Origin: Oikopleura dioica
Taxonomy: Eukaryota > Chordata > Appendicularia > Copelata > Oikopleuridae
NCBI GenBank assembly: GCA_907165135.1
Contig: OU015568.1
Coordinates: 3,666,501-3,730,500 of the forward strand
DNA: 64,000 bases
Direction of reading: 5' to 3'
In this document: positions 58,948 to 64,000 of the stretch, piece after piece
How positions within the stretch are numbered: position 1 is the stretch's first letter
Layout of the letters: each line of letters opens with the position of its first letter
Notes under the pieces: model-generated
The model's database searches: none
Told to the model about the DNA's origin: nothing
What the model saw: only the letters and a program-made list of their open reading frames with translations
Position numbers and translations under genes: made by a program

Positions 58948-61900
58948 CTACTTGCCGATGACTGTAACTGTACATTGGGACATTACTTCACCCGAAGCGG
59001 ATTTCGCGATGACCCTGGAAAGATGGTTTCTATGATATTTTAACTCATTCTCGAACCTGTAAGTTCCCTGATCGGCCTTTTTCGCAGCCCTGACGAAAAG
59101 TGAATAGACCCCACTTTTCGAGGCAAGGATCAAGTCATCTGAGCTCTGAATGTTCTTCCTGTCTTTCATCCAGATCACGTGAGGAGTAGGCTGGCCGGAG
59201 ATGGTGCATTTGAGCTCGAATGGCTCACCGATGCGGACCATGGCCGTTTCGAGCTCTTTTGTGATTTGTGGAGCTCCGGTAGAGCGTGCTGGTGTGAGAA
59301 AATGAGTGATGAAGAATGGAGGGATGAAGATATGAGGTTTTTACCTGGTCTTGTGAACTGAGAAAGCATGGCTCTCCTCAACTCCGCCTCAATGTCCTTG
59401 CACCAAATGTCGCACTGGCCGATGGAGGAGCATTCGAAAGCCATCCTGAAAACCTCAATTTGAGGGTAAGGGTTTGAGAAAACCTTTCGAGTTTTGCATG
59501 ATCATGAGTGACGATTTCAAAAGCAGCAGGGTTCCCACCAAATCCTCGAGAAATTTGCGTATTCTGGAAATGGACTGCTTTGACGAATTGATATCCAGAT
59601 TTGTCAGGGTCTCGGCGACAAATTGCTTTTTCATGTTTTCACAAAAATGAAAAACCATAATTTTTTTCAAAACTTTTTTTTAATTTGAAATTAAAATGAT
59701 CAAGTTCTTTCGAAAAAACTAAAAAATTTTTTGCTAATCTATCGATGTTATCGCCGATCGGTAAGATTTCTTGTTTTAACAATTCCTAGTCTTCCAGGAA
59801 ACAAGAACAAATATCTTGCATTGTCCGATGAGTTGTCCGATGAATAGATATCCGCAGCGATTCTAGAGGCGCTCAGCTTCGTCAATTTTCCTTGTCGCTC
59901 AGGACAGCCCCAAACGTTCGCATCCATCGGGGAGTTCTCGATATGTCCCCACATGAGCAGCAAATCTGCTCGATGTAACATCAGCGCAGTAGCATCGAGA
60001 GCATCGATAAGAATGGAAGCTTCGGCGGCAGAGGCTCGTCGAAGGAGTGCTTTTAGGTGGACAAGCCAGCCCATGAGATGGCCCTTGATCTTTCGAAGCT
60101 CAAATAATTCTGATTTCGAGAGCATGGATTGCTTGAGCTCGATTTGAGCGATGAGATGTGAATGAGCGGCGAATTCCAGTGGCTCCATAGCTATTGAGAG
60201 TCATTATTTGAAAGCTAAAGAAAATGTCCTAATAAAATTCCCCAGAATCCACATAAGATTATATGATTGAAATCGGTACTTTATCATAGGAAAAGTTTAT
60301 AAGAAGCTATCGAAAAACTTACTTATGGTTTTCAGAATAAATTATTCTGAATAATTTATGTGTCTGAAATTTTCAGACTCTTTCCTGAAAGAAGCAAATC
60401 CGCATCGACAATCGAGTCCTGCAGCGCTCCATAAAGTGCTGTTCTTGAATTCATCACTTGATCTAACAAGACTTTCAGCTCCGGATCATTGAGAGTCAGT
60501 CGATTCATTGATTTCTTGAGCTCTGATTCTTGCCACGCGAGCTGACGATAGATCGTGGTTGGGTTGTCATCGCGACTAGTCGGTTGGAATTCAGAAAGAC
60601 GCCATGGCTTGATTCCGCCAGTGTGTTTCGAACCGTCGCGAGTTTCGACTTGGACTTCCCACCAATCGCCAGAATGCTTTTCTTTGACGGTGACGATCTA
60701 AAAACCATAAAACTCAGATTTTTTTGAAAAAATAAAACTTTTCTACTCGTATTTCAGATGATTTGATTAACTTTACCTAACGAATCACAGTATTGTAGAT
60801 GATTGCCATGATTCATTTAATGATAGTTATCATGTTCATGATTATCCGGTAATGATTCAAGAAAAAGACTTGATTGAATTAAAGTAAATTAATATTACCT
60901 GACCCTTCTTCCACTGGATATTTTCCTCAGCATGATCAACTACAATTTCAAACAGTTCTGGCTGATCATTTCGCTTCGTCTCAATCTTTGTAGTCTTCCT
61001 CAATTTCTGCGCTTTTTCAGATTTTCGTCTGAAGCTTCCTTCTTCGTAAACCTCTTCGTACGAAGCTTTGGAGCCATCAACCTTGAGGCCTTCTTTTATG
61101 ATGACATCGGACTCGCTGAAGCTTGTCTCCTCGCGAACCAAGACAACGGTCTTCTTGGAGATCTTAGTTCCTCCGGCGGACGCGGTACAGACGTAAGTTC
61201 CAGAAGTGGCATCAGTGACTGAATCGATGAAGAGTTGAGCAGTGGTAACTCCGTTTTTGTATGTCATTTCGCCCTCGAAATACTCAGCTGAGCCTTCGAG
61301 ATCCCATTCAACATACTCAGCACGCCCTTGAATTTCGTGCTCAATTGTTAAGGATTCTCCATATTCTGCTTCGAGAGTTTTTCTTGCTTTTTCAGAAGTT
61401 TCAGCTTCGTCCTTGAATTGGAGGTGATAAGCATGTTCAGCTTGAGCCAAGACAGCTTGAGCATCGAGATATTCTTCTTTATTCGGCTCTAGTTCCATGA
61501 CAACCTTAAATTTAATCAAATCTCTGAAAAGAGAAAAAACCAACCTTGAAAGCGGCTGCTTGGGCACCATAATCATTTTCAAGAACGAGGCCATAAGTTC
61601 CTGCATGCTCAGCCTTCGCATTATCAATGATAAGACTGGTTGATTCTTCAGTAGTCTTCACTACCGCCTCGACAGGCAATCCTCCTTCTCGAACCCAGGT
61701 CGCTTTTGGAGCAGGTTTGCCAGTGAACTCGACGGAAATGTTGATACCTTCATCAACATTGACAACGACTTCTTCATAATTGCCCTGCTCAACTTCGGTT
61801 TTGACGAGTTCGAAATGAGAGGTGAAGGATTTGGTTGTGTGGACATCGATTTCGACAGTTTCGATGACGTTTTCAGCCTCAGCGACGTCGATTTTGACTT

Positions 61901-64000
61901 CTGATTTGAGTTTTTCGTCGCCAACATTGACACTCGCCCAAACTCCTAAAAATAAAGTATTTCCTTAATTTAGGCTTGACAGGTAAACAAAGCGCTGCTC
62001 GTGATAATTGCTGTTGTTCGGGGTGACGATTTTGATAAAAAGACTCTAGCTCATAGTTAGACAAAAATGTTATGGTTTTTCAGAAATCTTTCTAGAGATA
62101 CCTTCATTTCTGTTCTCAGTCTCTTCATCTGAAGAAGCGTCAGAGAGCACAGATTCCTCATCCGACTCTGTCTCATCTCCATCTGACAAAATATCATCAT
62201 CCGAATCCGGCACATCAAGGTGCACCCTTGCAGGAAGAGGACTCAAAGTTGGCAAGGGACTTCTAGCAATCGACTCAATTTCTTTGACGATATCTTCTGG
62301 TTTTCGTTTTCGGACAAGGTCTAATGAGGGTGAATCTGTCTTGCCATCTCCAGCCTCAGTGATGATTCTAGCAAGTCCTGGAGTAGGAGCACCACGCATT
62401 GAAGTCGCACGAGATGGAGTCGGGGACGCAATTTGGTCACGAATATGAGTTGGGAGGTCTGGAAGAGGCTTGAAACCTAGCGATGTGAATTCGCCAATGT
62501 CGACCTCCGATTCTTCGTCGGAAAGAATGCTTCCATCTATATCGCTATCAGTAGCATCTGATAAGAGATCTTCTGATTCCGTGTGAGTATGAGAAGCGGG
62601 AACTCGTTCTTCAATTTCAATAATTTCGACAATCTCTTGATAAGTATGAAATTCTGGTTTCTTCGCTGGAACAACTTCGATAGACGCCAATTCCATCGAA
62701 GCCCGGTGATGTCTTCCGGCAGAGTATTCATCCTCGGCGCTGTCTTCGTCAGAGTCAGCAAGGACGTTCGCGATATATGCGTCTGCATCGAAGCTTGGGA
62801 GATGTTTGACATCATCGACTTGCAAGAAAGCGGTGGTGATGACGTCTGATCCTTCGATTTGACATTGATAAGAACCTTCATCGAACTTGTCGATATCATA
62901 GATCTCCATGTGGTACCATCGTTTATCAGTCCTGATTTTATATTTCTCGCCATTTTCGAGGACTTTGCCGTCCTTCGACCAAGTCACGTGGACGTTTTCT
63001 TCTTCAAGCATGACGGAGAAAGTATGATGTCCTCCTGGTTTCGCCAATGTCTTTTCATCGAGCTCGAGAGAGATTTCTGGAACTTCAATGTCCAAATTGG
63101 CGGAGCAAATATTCTCAGTGTTCATTATCAACGCACTGTACTCGCCCTTGTCATCTTGCACTGCATTGTCAATTTCTAGAGTGTGGACACAATCGTCCCA
63201 GGAGATCTTGTATCGGTCGGAATCAGGAAGTTCGACACCGTTTTTCATCCAAATGACATTGACATCTGGCTTTTCGACATTGCAAGTGAATTTGATATTT
63301 TCACCGAGTTTTCCTTTTTGACTTTCGAATTTCACAGAGAAGTCAGCAGGGCGTTTGGTGACTTCGAGAATGCACTCGGTCGTAAAGTCGCCAACTTTGC
63401 ACATGTACAAGCCGGATTGATCTAGCCTGGCCGAGATGATTTCAAGTTTTCGGCGAACACCGTCGGATAGATTCAAATATTCCTTGTTCGACGGGCCAAA
63501 TTCTATCAAATCAGATTCGTGGTACCATTCACATTGTTCTTGCTCTTCAGTGAGGGTGAATTTGCATTCCAGTTTTGGTCGATCGCCTTCATAGCAGGAA
63601 ATAGCGCTGGGAAGATGCTTGGAGACCTTGAGTGGCACCCATGGAATCAGAGGATCGGTAGTGATCGAAGCTGCTGCGGAGCCATGAGCAGTGACTGCTT
63701 TGACGCGGAATCGATGCTCGACTCCTCCTTCCAAATCCTCGATTTTCGTCGAATTTGTAGTGATGAGATCGGGGCCGATTGGCGCCCATTTTTCCTCCTC
63801 GACTCGGCATTCAAGCTCGTATCCAATAATTGGAAGCGTTCCAGGATTTTCGGGAGCATCCCACTGCAAAATTGCCCAATCGTGCTTGTTCTTGACGACT
63901 CGTAAATGTTTTGGTGGCGCTGGTGGTACATAAACGAGAAGTTTGGCTTCTGTGGCGGCATCTCTCGCTTTGAATTTGACAACAGAATGAAGCATTTCTT
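58948..64000 (-). CDS. Obscurin/UNC-89-like muscle protein (Fn3, Ig, SH3, DH-PH-like, Ig), 5' end outside window
   Basis: The 5' end runs off the right edge. In order: an Fn3 domain (PPAPPKHLRVV to HRFRVKAV, about 63650-63925); three Ig domains (about 62820-63640, for example SGLYMCKVG, DKGEYSALI, DEGSYQCQI); a long acidic Ser/Pro/Asp-rich linker (about 62100-62800); two more Ig-type domains (about 61150-61930, HAGTYGLV and SGTYVCTA); an SH3 domain (WKKGQ then SGDWWEVQVETRDG); a helical block in the position of a RhoGEF DH domain; a PH domain (ARYLFLFPGRLGIVKTR to CDIWCKDIEAEL); and a last Ig (DQGTYR) ending GK then TAG at 58948-58950. SH3-DH-PH with Ig repeats is the UNC-89/obscurin architecture of the sarcomeric M-band. 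The DH helices lack the usual conserved QRxxRY-like segment, so exchange activity is doubtful. Several exon joins are approximate. Confidence 0.75.

Noticed and set aside
1-64000. CRISPR arrays, bacterial operons, rRNA genes
   Set aside because: No regularly spaced direct repeats with unique spacers, no Shine-Dalgarno-type gene packing, and no rRNA sequence; the window is clearly eukaryotic nuclear DNA.

Overview
The window is a compact metazoan genome, most probably a larvacean tunicate close to Oikopleura. Supporting evidence: introns mostly 33-70 nt; many introns that make sense only with GA-AG, GG-AG or GC-AG ends (known from larvaceans); short gene-to-gene distances; and clearly animal families (claudin-like, SLC16-like, cadherin, ABCG half-transporter, obscurin/UNC-89-like, glutaminase, trypsin, tyrosyl-type carbohydrate sulfotransferase superfamily). 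The species call is inference. Exon joins were worked out by hand from reading frame, splice signals and family similarity.

Layout. 1-5 kb: the 3' end of an unrecognised gene, a 1.8 kb inverted-repeat element carrying tandem repeats and an AGGTCA array, tRNA-Asp, and an SLC16-like transporter on the minus strand. 5.5-18.1 kb: a plus-strand gene block: a RAD6/UBE2A-like E2 whose catalytic Cys reads as Ser, a claudin-like four-pass protein, an Ig-superfamily transmembrane receptor, a Cys-rich/poly-Thr secreted protein, an ankyrin-bearing glutaminase, and a trypsin with a C-terminal extension. 18.2-27.5 kb: one very large minus-strand cadherin-like gene with an internal 2 kb coding duplication, an apparent frameshift and a 640 bp foldback element. 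28.6-31.1 kb: a divergent gene for an acidic repeat protein with an acylation-type MGxxxC N-terminus. 31.8-33.9 kb: a five-exon small secreted precursor, with several palindromic MITEs in its large intron. 34-48 kb: gene-poor, with foldback elements, a tentative two-exon gene at 36.1-36.4 kb and a small unknown gene at 38.4-38.9 kb. 48.3-64 kb: a minus-strand sulfotransferase, a small membrane protein, a 417 bp element with a long target duplication, a plus-strand coiled-coil gene sharing a C-terminal domain with the 38.4 kb gene, an ABCG half-transporter with an altered Walker A, and an obscurin/UNC-89-like muscle gene running off the right edge.

The genes do not form an evident pathway. The unifying features are genomic: pervasive G[A/G/C]-AG introns whose upstream exon very often ends in AG, and inverted-repeat elements lying inside introns. 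Together these suggest intron gain or expansion by mobile elements. Biologically the most notable genes are the catalytically altered E2, the ABCG with Glu in the P-loop, the secreted precursor at 32-34 kb, the acidic acylated protein at 29-31 kb, and the two-member unknown domain family at 38 and 53 kb.
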